Assembly: GCA_964447315.1 (NCBI GenBank)
Contig: CAYURQ010000023.1
Location: 1 to 11,134, forward strand
Direction: 5' to 3'
Length of the DNA: 11,134 nucleotides
Source of the DNA: MWBV01 sp964447315
GTDB taxonomy: Archaea > Nanobdellota > Nanobdellia > Pacearchaeales > GW2011-AR1
Numbering within the stretch: the first letter of the stretch is position 1; each line of letters starts with the position of its first letter. Positions 1 through 6,448 of this stretch are shown here, in pieces. Below the pieces are notes generated by a model that was not told the DNA's origin, searched no databases, and was given only the letters and a program-made list of their open reading frames with translations. Both the position numbers and the translations under genes were made by a program.

Positions 1-2
1 TA

Positions 3-290
3 ATATTTAAATGTGAAGAAGGAGCTATTTGTGATACAGGAGATTCTTGTAATTTCCTTGAAAAAACTCTTGAAGATATGGTAGAAGATTCTTGGAATAT
101 GGATGAAGAAGGTCCTTATAAAGGGTATGAATTAGCTATTGTTTTTAATGAAGAACAACCAGGAGGAGGGCTTTTAATTGATACAATTATTTATGGAAAT
201 ACCTCTGAAAATGAATATGGGGCAAGTCAGGATTTTTCTAAAGCAGGAAATCAAGTAGTTATTTATTTTAAATTATTTTATAAAAAATAA
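3..290 (+). CDS. 3' end of an unrecognised protein gene (partial)
   Basis: This reading frame is open from the window edge to a TAA at 288-290, so the gene starts outside the window; 95 residues are visible. The first Met inside the window (base 78) is mid-frame, and the residues before it look like ordinary coding sequence, so I treat this as a fragment and not a 70-aa gene. Near the left edge there are three closely spaced Cys (a C-x6-C-x5-C pattern), then an acidic stretch and a beta-rich end with alternating hydrophobic residues finishing in FKLFYKK. The look is of an extracytoplasmic domain, possibly a pilin-like or other surface protein, but I cannot name a family. It converges on the regulator gene with 13 bases between the stops. 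Confidence 0.6.
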   Translation: MFKCEEGAICDTGDSCNFLEKTLEDMVEDSWNMDEEGPYKGYELAIVFNEEQPGGGLLIDTIIYGNTSENEYGASQDFSKAGNQVVIYFKLFYKK

Positions 291-303
291 ATGTAGTTTA
301 TAA

Positions 304-657
304 TCATATTTTTAGTGTTATTTTAACTGTATCAACTATTATTTGAGGTCTATGTCTTATTCTATTTTTTGTTTTTTCTTCAACTAAATCAAGAAAACCA
401 AACCTTTCTAATAATTTTATATCATCATTTACTGCTTTGAAACCCCTGTTTAATTTCTTTGCTAAATCATAAATAGAATTTGGTTTTTGTGTTTTAATTA
501 CATGCAAAATACGAGCTTTTTCAGGATTTAAAAGTTGTCTTAAAGCAGATAATCCCTGAAAATTATAATCTTTTTTAGATATTTTTGTATCTTTTCCAAA
601 AGAAAATGTTCCTTTTGACTCTTTTATTGAAATTTCACGAGTTTTTGTTCTTGACAT
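304..657 (-). CDS. Winged-helix DNA-binding regulator, HVO_A0114/ArsR-like
   Basis: A 117-aa basic cytoplasmic protein. Residues about 36-112 form a winged helix-turn-helix: helix 1 around LRQLLNPEKARILHVIK, helices 2 and 3 around SIYDLAKKLNRGFKAVNDDI (the recognition helix near 71-84), then LLERFGFLDLV and a strand-rich basic wing ending in VDTVKITLKI. This order and the Ala-x-x-Leu-Asn-Arg core resemble the HVO_A0114 group of archaeal one-domain regulators; the assignment is by eye. The N-terminal 35 residues are Lys-rich and probably disordered. No ligand domain is visible. The gene is divergent from the S-layer gene, and the region between them carries palindromes that could be its operators. 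A TATA-like box at 691-698 and a GAGG about 8 nt before the ATG support this start. Confidence 0.72.
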   Translation of the reverse strand: MSRTKTREISIKESKGTFSFGKDTKISKKDYNFQGLSALRQLLNPEKARILHVIKTQKPNSIYDLAKKLNRGFKAVNDDIKLLERFGFLDLVEEKTKNRIRHRPQIIVDTVKITLKI

Positions 658-683
658 GTTTTTATCCTCGATAAAATTAATTA

Positions 684-708
684 TTTAGAGTTTATATATG
701 TTTCTAAA
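684..708. promoter_or_regulatory. Candidate autoregulatory operator around the regulator's TATA box
   Basis: Inverted arms TTTAGA (684-689) and TCTAAA (703-708) enclose the TATA element with a 13-nt spacer. The arm sequence recurs as TTCTAAA at 718-724 and in the perfect palindrome at 755-770. The repeated motif next to a one-domain regulator gene is suggestive of autorepression, but the region is very AT-rich and some repetition is expected by chance. Confidence 0.35.
691..698 (-). promoter_or_regulatory. TATA box of the winged-helix regulator gene
   Basis: On the minus strand the sequence reads TATATAAA, centred about 37 nt from the ATG at 657. Initiation about 25 nt downstream would leave a leader of roughly 10-12 nt, just long enough to include the GAGG at 667-670. 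The box lies between two inverted TTTAGA/TCTAAA arms (684-689 and 703-708), so a protein bound there would block TBP. Confidence 0.5.
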
Positions 709-754
709 GTATATATATTCTAAAAAGTATAGATATTACTTTAAGTTACCATAA

Positions 755-770
755 TTTAGAATATTCTAAA
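755..770. promoter_or_regulatory. Perfect 16-bp palindrome TTTAGAATATTCTAAA
   Basis: The 16 bases equal their own reverse complement. The element lies about 43 bp upstream of the S-layer TATA box and about 100 bp upstream of the regulator start. Its half-site TTCTAAA also occurs at 702-708 and 718-724. The likely role is an operator for a dimeric winged-helix protein, plausibly the divergent regulator; this is inference from position and symmetry. Confidence 0.45.
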
Positions 771-812
771 GCACTGAAAAATATGTTATTTTTTTATAGT
801 GATTACATAAGA

Positions 813-820
813 TTTATAAA
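813..820 (+). promoter_or_regulatory. Promoter (TATA box) of the S-layer gene
   Basis: TTTATAAA within GATTTATAAATAAAA matches the archaeal TATA consensus and resembles the boxes of other genes in the window. Initiation 25-28 nt downstream would be near 842-846, giving an mRNA leader of about 200 nt. That is long compared with the near-leaderless neighbours. No comparable TATA box lies 24-28 nt before the ATG at 1044. Confidence 0.6.
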
Positions 821-841
821 TAAAACCTCTAATTAACTAAG

Positions 842-1043
842 ATTAGTTCAATCAACCAAAAAAATAAGTAACAAGCTTTTTAAAGGAAATCAGGCTATTC
901 TATATTAACACCTTAGAGGTGTAAAATATAGGGAAATAAACAAACCTATGATTTCAACAAGTAGTTCCCTATAGCTATTAAGTTGAGATTAGGGTTGTCA
1001 TAGACAACATAGTTTAATAGAGTTGAAAGGAGGTTAATAAATA
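842..1043 (+). ncRNA. Structured 5' leader of the S-layer mRNA (candidate cis-regulatory RNA)
   Basis: The leader folds by eye into several helices. A strong hairpin pairs 900-906 with 925-931 and 908-912 with 918-922 around a TTAGA loop. An outer helix pairs 893-898 with 971-976, and 932-935 pairs with 965-968, so the three could form a three-way junction. A further 10-bp helix pairs 975-984 with 1011-1020 (two G-U pairs) and encloses a 6-bp hairpin 994-999/1003-1008 with an ATA loop. The 9-nt segment 927-935 is also fully complementary to 965-973, which would compete with the first hairpin. I recognise no known riboswitch class. With the regulator promoter and palindromes upstream, this accounts for all of the 386-bp gap 658-1043. 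Confidence 0.5.
1026..1034 (+). promoter_or_regulatory. Strong Shine-Dalgarno of the S-layer gene
   Basis: AAAGGAGGT sits 9 nt before the ATG at 1044 and fully matches the 16S rRNA 3' end. It fixes the start codon and is the clearest ribosome binding site in the window; most neighbouring genes appear leaderless. AACCT at 943-947 in the leader is complementary to AGGTT at 1031-1035 and could mask it. Confidence 0.8.
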
Positions 1044-3671
1044 ATGAAATTTAATTTTAAAAGAATATCTGCAATCGCTGCTAGTATGTTAATGACTGGT
1101 ATGTCTGTAGGTGTTGCTGCTGCTGCAAATTACCCAGCTCCATTCGTTCAAGGAGGAGTTGCTAATGTAGCTATTGTTTATGGTACTGGTTCTGGTGTTA
1201 GTGCTTTAGATTTGGTTCAAGCAGGAAATTTACAATCAAATCTACAATCGCAAATGGGAACTTCAGGTTCTGGAACATCTGCTACAACAACTGGGGAAAC
1301 AGTGGAATTATTTAGTGGTGGAACAAAGATTTATATAAATGATTCGTTAGACACTGTAAAAAGTGTTTTAACTAAATCAGATCTTCCAACTGTACTTGGG
1401 GATGAAACATTTTATGGTAATGTTGATGCAAGTCTTACTCAACAAATTACTTTAGGAAGTTTTCCAAAGGTTACTTATAAAAAGCAACCAACTTCTGATG
1501 ATGATCCTCAATTCGCATTAGAATTAAGTACATCAACTACTAATATGATTTACAATGCATCAGCTACAATGAGTAAAGCAGTAAATTTCTCACATGCTGA
1601 CTCAACAGGTCAATCATTAACTATTTTCGGACAGAAATTCACAGTAAGTGGTAGTACTGATAGTACTTCACTTGTACTTCTTCAAAGTGCTGAAAAAGTA
1701 ACTTTAGATAGTGAAGCTAATCCGTCACAAGAAGTTACAATATCAGGAGAAACTTATACAGTTGAACTTGTTTCAGCTTCAGACACTGATGCAACTATAA
1801 AAGTTACAGATAGTGCTGGAAATAGTGATAGCCGAAATATTAATGAAGCTCAATCAAAAAAGATTAGTGGTGTGACTATTGCTGTTATTAATGCTGATGA
1901 AAACAATTTCAAATTAACTGCATCAATTGTAGCTGGATCTGAAAAAGTTACACTGACTAATAATCAAGAAATTGCTAGAGGTGAAGACGATACAATTATC
2001 GATGGAACTAAAGCATATATTGTTGGTGGAACTGGTGCAACAACGCAAATTGCTGTTGCTGTTGCTGCTAAAGACTCAGACTATGATGCACTTAAATTAG
2101 GGGAATCATTCGTTGATCCAGTTTTCGGGTCTTTCAAATTAGACTTTGCTGGAATAAACATTGATGAAGATTCTACTGCTCGTGAAACTATCTCAATTAC
2201 ACCAAATGGAGATGACCAAATGGATGTTAAGTTCACAGAACACAGAGGTAATGAAAAAACAGTTACTTTCTTGAAAAACAATACTGCAACTCTTGATCTT
2301 GAATATGATGATGATGGACACGAGATTCATGTCCATGAAATGGCAAACCTAACATACAAAGATTATGTAGTTGTTGGTAATGAGGATGAAGGTTACTTAT
2401 TGAGACTTTCTCAAATAAAAAACCAAACAAGTGGTTACAATAATGACTATGTGAAATTCACAGATGTTTTCTCTGGTGATTTATTGGAAACAACATTCAC
2501 AGGAGAAGGTTCAGGTACACTAACTGTTGGCGGTAAATCATATACTGTAACTCTTTCAGGTAGTTCTTCTGGAAGTCAAGAAACTTTTGGAGCAACATTA
2601 AATTACCCAGATAGTACTGGTAATGATATGATTGTATTTCCAACAATACAAACATCAAAAGGAGCTAAAGTTTTCTTTTACGAGAATTTAACAATAACAT
2701 TAAATGCTTGGAATGGAACATCAGGAGCTCTTTTAGATAACTTATTGTTCCCTGATGGGGATGGATATACAACAGTTGCTGTTGACTTTAAGAACGCAAG
2801 TGCTACTGATGGTTCAATGTGGGAAATTGGTGGTGTAACACTAAATACTACTGCAACAGACCAAACAGCTGACATTACTGTGGGTAAATTAACTTATCAA
2901 GCATTAGCTAGTGCTGATAACCAAACTGAAATTTATTTGAAAGATGTTGGTGGAACTGCAATGAGTAGTGTTCCGGCTCTTGTTATCTTTGAAGAAAAAG
3001 ATGATAACAATGAATACCAAGCTCTTATTACTAAATTCGAGTATGGTGCATCTAGTGATGATGGTCTAGGAGTAGGTGATGTAGAAAGAACATGGGGGTC
3101 TGATTCAACAGTATGGGAAGATACTTTATCTTCAGATAGTAATATCAAAAAAGAAGCTGATTTATATGGAACAGTTATAACAACTGATTCATCTGATTCT
3201 GATCAGAACTTTGCTGAAATTAGCTATCCAGATGAACAAGTATATGTTCAGTTATACCTAGGTGAACAAGACTCAAATGTTATTGCTGGAACTTCAGGTA
3301 CTACAAGTTCAACTCCTTTAGGAGAAGTTCTTGTTATGGACAGTGAAGTATCATCAGTAAGCTCAAAGAACTTAATTATTGTTGGTGGAAGCTGTATTAA
3401 TTCAGCTGCTGCTACTGTATTAGGTGGAGCATACTGTGGAGCTGCTTTCACAGACGCAACTAACGTAGGTTCAGGACAATTCTTAATCCAAGGATTTGAC
3501 GGAGCTTACACTGCTGGTAAATTAGCATTAGTTGTTGCTGGTTACGAAGCTGCTGAGACTGTAAACGCTGCTACTTACTTGAAGACTCAAACAGTAGATA
3601 CATCAAAGAAATACATAGGTACTTCAGCTACTAACGCAGAAATGGTTGTAGAAACAGAAAGTACTGAGTAA
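1044..3671 (+). CDS. S-layer protein
   Basis: An 875-aa secreted protein that should form the main surface lattice. Residues 1-28 are a Sec signal peptide (basic MKFNFKR start, hydrophobic core, AAAA before the cut), and the mature protein opens with NYPAPFV, the usual start of archaeal S-layer N domains. The middle is Thr/Ser/Asp-rich and beta-structured, with several Thr/Val-rich sheet-like segments and many N-x-S/T sequons (NDS, NAS, NFS, NLT, NQT, NGT and others), as expected for a glycosylated lattice. The C-terminal part (about 770-875) has the S-layer C signature: NLIIVGGS, then GSGQFLIQGFDGAY and LALVVAGYEAAETVNAATYL. The only two cysteines, Cys784 and Cys798, lie there and may form a disulfide. 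There is no C-terminal membrane helix, so attachment must use other partners. Codon choice changes in the C-terminal part (see findings). Confidence 0.93.
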   Translation: MKFNFKRISAIAASMLMTGMSVGVAAAANYPAPFVQGGVANVAIVYGTGSGVSALDLVQAGNLQSNLQSQMGTSGSGTSATTTGETVELFSGGTKIYINDSLDTVKSVLTKSDLPTVLGDETFYGNVDASLTQQITLGSFPKVTYKKQPTSDDDPQFALELSTSTTNMIYNASATMSKAVNFSHADSTGQSLTIFGQKFTVSGSTDSTSLVLLQSAEKVTLDSEANPSQEVTISGETYTVELVSASDTDATIKVTDSAGNSDSRNINEAQSKKISGVTIAVINADENNFKLTASIVAGSEKVTLTNNQEIARGEDDTIIDGTKAYIVGGTGATTQIAVAVAAKDSDYDALKLGESFVDPVFGSFKLDFAGINIDEDSTARETISITPNGDDQMDVKFTEHRGNEKTVTFLKNNTATLDLEYDDDGHEIHVHEMANLTYKDYVVVGNEDEGYLLRLSQIKNQTSGYNNDYVKFTDVFSGDLLETTFTGEGSGTLTVGGKSYTVTLSGSSSGSQETFGATLNYPDSTGNDMIVFPTIQTSKGAKVFFYENLTITLNAWNGTSGALLDNLLFPDGDGYTTVAVDFKNASATDGSMWEIGGVTLNTTATDQTADITVGKLTYQALASADNQTEIYLKDVGGTAMSSVPALVIFEEKDDNNEYQALITKFEYGASSDDGLGVGDVERTWGSDSTVWEDTLSSDSNIKKEADLYGTVITTDSSDSDQNFAEISYPDEQVYVQLYLGEQDSNVIAGTSGTTSSTPLGEVLVMDSEVSSVSSKNLIIVGGSCINSAAATVLGGAYCGAAFTDATNVGSGQFLIQGFDGAYTAGKLALVVAGYEAAETVNAATYLKTQTVDTSKKYIGTSATNAEMVVETESTE

Positions 3672-3680
3672 CTTTAGTGG

Positions 3681-3717
3681 TTTTATTTTTTTTATTTTTT
3701 TATTTTTCTTTTTTTTT
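3681..3717 (+). terminator. T-rich terminator after the S-layer gene
   Basis: About 37 bases of nearly pure T on the + strand, starting 10 nt after the stop codon, with runs of up to eight or nine T. Oligo-T in the non-template strand is the standard archaeal intrinsic terminator. Its length fits a heavily transcribed gene and separates it from the next two genes. Confidence 0.75.
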
Positions 3718-3803
3718 AATTGATTAGTGAATACTCTAAAATAATTAACTTCTAAAAATATTTTTATTTACTTTAAAAAAATTAGGTAATAAATCAATAA
3801 CAT

Positions 3804-3814
3804 TTTTATACTAA
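3804..3814 (+). promoter_or_regulatory. Probable promoter of the membrane-protein pair
   Basis: TTTTATACTAA lies about 30 nt before the ATG at 3839, giving a leader of only a few bases. It is a weaker TATA match than the others in the window, and the surrounding sequence is very AT-rich, so the exact box is uncertain. No Shine-Dalgarno precedes the ATG. Confidence 0.4.
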
Positions 3815-3838
3815 AATTTGTAGTTATTATAATATAAA

Positions 3839-4450
3839 ATGAGAAAATTAACTTCTAAAAAACAACATGAAAAAAAACAAAAAAGAAATCAAATTATAAT
3901 TGGAGTTATTTTAGTTGTAGTTATGTTTGGTAGTGTTTTTGGAATAATTACAATGAATGTTGACAATTCAGAGCCTTCTGGAAATGTTGTTGAGTATAAT
4001 GATTATGAATTTATAAATCAAGGAACTATGTGGTATTTAACAATAGGAGAGAGGGATTTTGCTTTTCAATATAATCCTTATCAAGTACAAGAAGAATTTA
4101 ATATTACAATAAAAGATTTAAAATTATTAAATCAATATGCTGGAATGCCTTTATACATAAATAGCCAGGAAAATATCAACATAGAAGGAGAAATTGCACG
4201 TATTTTTAACGGAGTATCATTAAGAATTCAAAGAGCATGTTTAAATCAAGAAAATCAAAGTATTATTGATAATTGTGATATTAATTTACCTTTAAAAGAT
4301 TGTTCAGATAATTTTATTATTGTAAGAACAAGTCAAGATGGAAAAAATAAAATATTTCAAGAAAATAATTGTGTATTCATTGAAGGAAAACAAGAAAACT
4401 TAATAAAGCTTGCTGACGAGTATTTATTTCAAGTAATAGGTATTAAATAA
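3839..4450 (+). CDS. Membrane-anchored extracellular protein, first of a paralogous pair
   Basis: A 203-aa protein of unknown function. It has a basic cytoplasmic start (residues 1-18, rich in Lys), one membrane helix (about 19-39) and an extracellular domain of about 160 residues with four cysteines (134, 146, 155, 178). The domain opens with YEFINQGTMWYLT and contains FNITIKDLKLLNQ and a closing NNCVFIEG segment. These match in order the corresponding segments of the next protein, so the two are probably old duplicates. N-in topology is expected from the positive start. The gene lies 167 bp after the S-layer gene, with a terminator and its own promoter between, and one base before its paralogue. 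A role in surface-layer attachment or assembly is only suggested by position. Confidence 0.75.
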   Translation: MRKLTSKKQHEKKQKRNQIIIGVILVVVMFGSVFGIITMNVDNSEPSGNVVEYNDYEFINQGTMWYLTIGERDFAFQYNPYQVQEEFNITIKDLKLLNQYAGMPLYINSQENINIEGEIARIFNGVSLRIQRACLNQENQSIIDNCDINLPLKDCSDNFIIVRTSQDGKNKIFQENNCVFIEGKQENLIKLADEYLFQVIGIK

Positions 4451-4451
4451 A

Positions 4452-5195
4452 ATGGCTGATAAAAAAAACAAAAACACTGAAGAGAAGTCTGCTGGTGAAA
4501 AAGAAAAAGAACTTAAGAAAAAAGTAAAAAAACAAGATACTAAACCTAGTGAAAAAATTCAAGAAAAAAACAAAAAACAAAAAAAATCCCAAGAAACTGA
4601 AGAAAAAATTGATGAAAAAGAAATTGAAAATCAAAATAAAATATTAAAAGGGGTTTTGATTGTTATTGGGGTTATAATTGTTTTTATTATTGCGTGGGTT
4701 GTTATTTCAAAAATGGTTAGTTCATTTGAATATGAAAATCTTGAATTTCAAGTTATTCAGGAAGGAGATTTAATATTTTACCAAACATCTTTACCTACTA
4801 TGTACCAAGGGCAATTAACAGAATATAATTTTTATTTAAGAAATGATGCTAGAAAATTAAGTAATAAAGTTGATTTTCAAGGAGATTTAGATTTAAAAAG
4901 CAACGCTGTTCTTAATCTACAACAAGAATTTAATTGTGAAGGCAAAGGAGTAATTGCAGTTGCTAATTTACTGAAATTATATGAATTTATTGGTATTGAA
5001 GTAATTACCAATGAAAACCTAACATGTGATGAACAAGCAAGATATACTCATATTGAAATAATTGAGGGCAATGAAACAAAAATTGAAACAACAGGACAAT
5101 CTTGTTATAAAATACATATAAATGATTGTGAAATATTACAAGGAACAGAAAGAATGATGATTGAAATTTTAAGTAAAGTTAAATCAACACTTTAA
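4452..5195 (+). CDS. Membrane-anchored extracellular protein, second of the pair, with a Lys-rich cytoplasmic tail
   Basis: A 247-aa protein of unknown function. Residues 1-62 are highly charged, dominated by Lys/Glu, and likely a disordered or coiled cytoplasmic tail. A membrane helix spans about 66-88, and a domain of about 155 residues with four cysteines (162, 192, 218, 226) follows. Similarity to the upstream protein: LEFQVIQEGDLIFYQT against YEFINQGTMWYLT, YNFYLRNDARKLSN against FNITIKDLKLLNQ, and NDCEILQG against NNCVFIEG. The start follows the upstream stop by one base, so the two are co-transcribed and may act as a heteromer. The stop codon TAA is directly followed by the reverse-strand stop of the archaeosortase gene. 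Unlike its partner, it carries the long tail, which could bind something acidic in the cytoplasm; that is speculation. Confidence 0.75.
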   Translation: MADKKNKNTEEKSAGEKEKELKKKVKKQDTKPSEKIQEKNKKQKKSQETEEKIDEKEIENQNKILKGVLIVIGVIIVFIIAWVVISKMVSSFEYENLEFQVIQEGDLIFYQTSLPTMYQGQLTEYNFYLRNDARKLSNKVDFQGDLDLKSNAVLNLQQEFNCEGKGVIAVANLLKLYEFIGIEVITNENLTCDEQARYTHIEIIEGNETKIETTGQSCYKIHINDCEILQGTERMMIEILSKVKSTL

Positions 5196-5825
5196 TTATT
5201 TTTTACTTGATTTTTTCTTAACTTTTTTATTTTTACTAACTTTTTTAATTGATTTTTTCTTGGTTTTCTTTTTAACAAGCTTATTTTTTTGTTTTTTCTT
5301 AAGTGTTGATTGAGAAAATAAAAATTTTAAATCAGTATAAAATGGAATATCTTTTATTTTAAATATTTTAATTTGTGCAAACCAAATACCAATTACAAAG
5401 AAAATACTTAAAAAATACCAAAAGAAAGTATGCAAAGGATCCCCCCATATAGAACCTATATTGTATAAAGAACCTAATAAAACAATTCTCAAGATATTTA
5501 TTATTAATAATGATGCAAATGCTGTTAAAAGCATGATTAATCGCTTCTTGAGCTTAATATTTGGAATTGAAAGGTTTAAAATAAGCAAAAGATAATAAGC
5601 AGAACCCATTACACAAGCAGGAACGATTTCTATAACAAGGGTATTGTTTAAAAGTATTATATTAGCATAAAGAGAAGCCTCAAAAAACAAGCTAAATATC
5701 CAATAAGAAGGATAAATTGTTAAAGGACTAAATATTTTATAAAAAAGCATTAAACCTGGAAAAGCAATTAAAACTAGCAATAAATACCTAATAGCAAAAT
5801 CCACCACTTTTTTATGAATTTTCAT
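5196..5825 (-). CDS. Archaeosortase/exosortase-family transpeptidase
   Basis: A 209-aa polytopic membrane protein with about six hydrophobic segments between residues 10 and 152. The family's catalytic triad is visible: Cys71 in IVPACVMGSAYY, Arg113 in NILRIVL and His132 in DPLHTFFWYF, each in the expected order and at the usual position near a membrane face. Exosortase-type enzymes cut C-terminal sorting signals (short motif, helix, basic end) and transfer the protein to a lipid or other acceptor. Residues 172-209 form a Lys-rich tail that is not part of the catalytic core. The gene follows a secreted protein and an anchored surface protein on the same strand, so these are natural candidate clients. 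It also has its own TATA box at 5846-5855. I cannot place it in a named subfamily. Confidence 0.83.
   Translation of the reverse strand: MKIHKKVVDFAIRYLLLVLIAFPGLMLFYKIFSPLTIYPSYWIFSLFFEASLYANIILLNNTLVIEIVPACVMGSAYYLLLILNLSIPNIKLKKRLIMLLTAFASLLIINILRIVLLGSLYNIGSIWGDPLHTFFWYFLSIFFVIGIWFAQIKIFKIKDIPFYTDLKFLFSQSTLKKKQKNKLVKKKTKKKSIKKVSKNKKVKKKSSKK
5199..5292 (+). terminator. T-rich terminator of the + strand pair, inside the opposing gene
   Basis: Just after the stop at 5195 the + strand carries repeated T-runs (five or more of 5-7 T). These are the complement of the Lys codons that encode the C-terminal tail of the archaeosortase. They should terminate transcription of the membrane-protein pair, since no separate intergenic terminator exists. 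Confidence 0.5.
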
Positions 5826-5845
5826 AAATTAAATTAGAAAAAGTC

Positions 5846-5855
5846 ATTTAAATAT
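5846..5855 (-). promoter_or_regulatory. Promoter of the archaeosortase gene (leaderless)
   Basis: ATTTAAATAT (near-palindromic) is centred 25 nt before the ATG at 5825, the spacing expected if transcription starts at the start codon. The gene can therefore be expressed apart from the two genes upstream, even though only 43 nt separate it from the previous coding region. Confidence 0.55.
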
Positions 5856-5868
5856 CTAACCTATGCAC

Positions 5869-6441
5869 TTAAAAATTCTTAAAAAATATTCTTGTATTTA
5901 TGTCTTTTCTAAAACTATAATATTTTCCTAGGTTTTTTGCAAAATCATTTACTTCTACCTCATCTCCTGTTAAACCATTTTGTTTGAAATCTACAATTTT
6001 AATAGGTTCTACATAAGAAGTAGGTTTGTCAGGAGCATTTGGATTTGGCTCTTCATTTAGAATTTCATTATTTGGATAAAAAAAATAAGCATAAGGAAAA
6101 GGTTGTTGAGAAATTGGAGTTTCATTAGCATCAACTTTAACTTCATAATGTTCAACTATATCCATTGTATTATTATTATCAATATCCAAAACTAAGCATC
6201 TAATATAAACTTTTCTTGGATTATTATTTTCATCAAAGTACTCTTCCCCATAAACTTCATCTTCAAGAACTTTAAAATTGCCTGTTTTTTGATAGTTCTT
6301 ATGCCATTCCAATGGAATACTCATTTTATATCTTTCAAAAAGATTCTCAGCCACGGATTTAGGTTGTTGAGAAAGAGCAGAATTAGATAAAATAAAAGAG
6401 GTTCCTAATAAACCTAAAATATTTAGTAACCCTTTTTTCAT
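5869..6441 (-). CDS. Small secreted protein with an EF-hand-like loop
   Basis: A 190-aa protein of unknown family. Residues 1-24 are a signal peptide (MKKG start, hydrophobic core, SALSQQ at the cut). The mature part begins with a helix-prone stretch and then is mixed beta. Residues 86-97 read DIDNNNTMDIVE: Asp1, Asp3, Asn5, Met8, Asp9 and Glu12 fit an EF-hand or dockerin-type calcium loop, although position 6 is Asn in place of the usual Gly. A Pro/Asn-rich segment lies near 122-140. There is one cysteine in the mature part (Cys82). The gene starts 7 nt after the stop of the surface protein gene, so it is co-transcribed with it. No C-terminal helix is present, so it is likely free or bound to the surface layer, perhaps through calcium. 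Confidence 0.65.
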   Translation of the reverse strand: MKKGLLNILGLLGTSFILSNSALSQQPKSVAENLFERYKMSIPLEWHKNYQKTGNFKVLEDEVYGEEYFDENNNPRKVYIRCLVLDIDNNNTMDIVEHYEVKVDANETPISQQPFPYAYFFYPNNEILNEEPNPNAPDKPTSYVEPIKIVDFKQNGLTGDEVEVNDFAKNLGKYYSFRKDINTRIFFKNF

Positions 6442-6448
6442 TTAAAAT

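Noticed and set aside
78..290. Complete 70-aa gene starting at base 78
   Set aside because: The frame is open to the window edge with coding-like residues, so it is better read as the end of a longer gene.
658..841. AT-rich repeats as a possible replication origin
   Set aside because: No origin recognition boxes or Cdc6/Orc1 gene nearby; the repeats are better explained as operator sites and promoters.
2081..3451. Several 60-70 aa minus-strand frames inside the S-layer gene
   Set aside because: They fall within a continuous, well-supported S-layer coding region and have no start signals.
4443..4634. Phe-rich reading frame on the minus strand
   Set aside because: It is the reverse of the Lys/Glu-rich start of the 247-aa membrane protein; such frames arise automatically opposite AAA codons.
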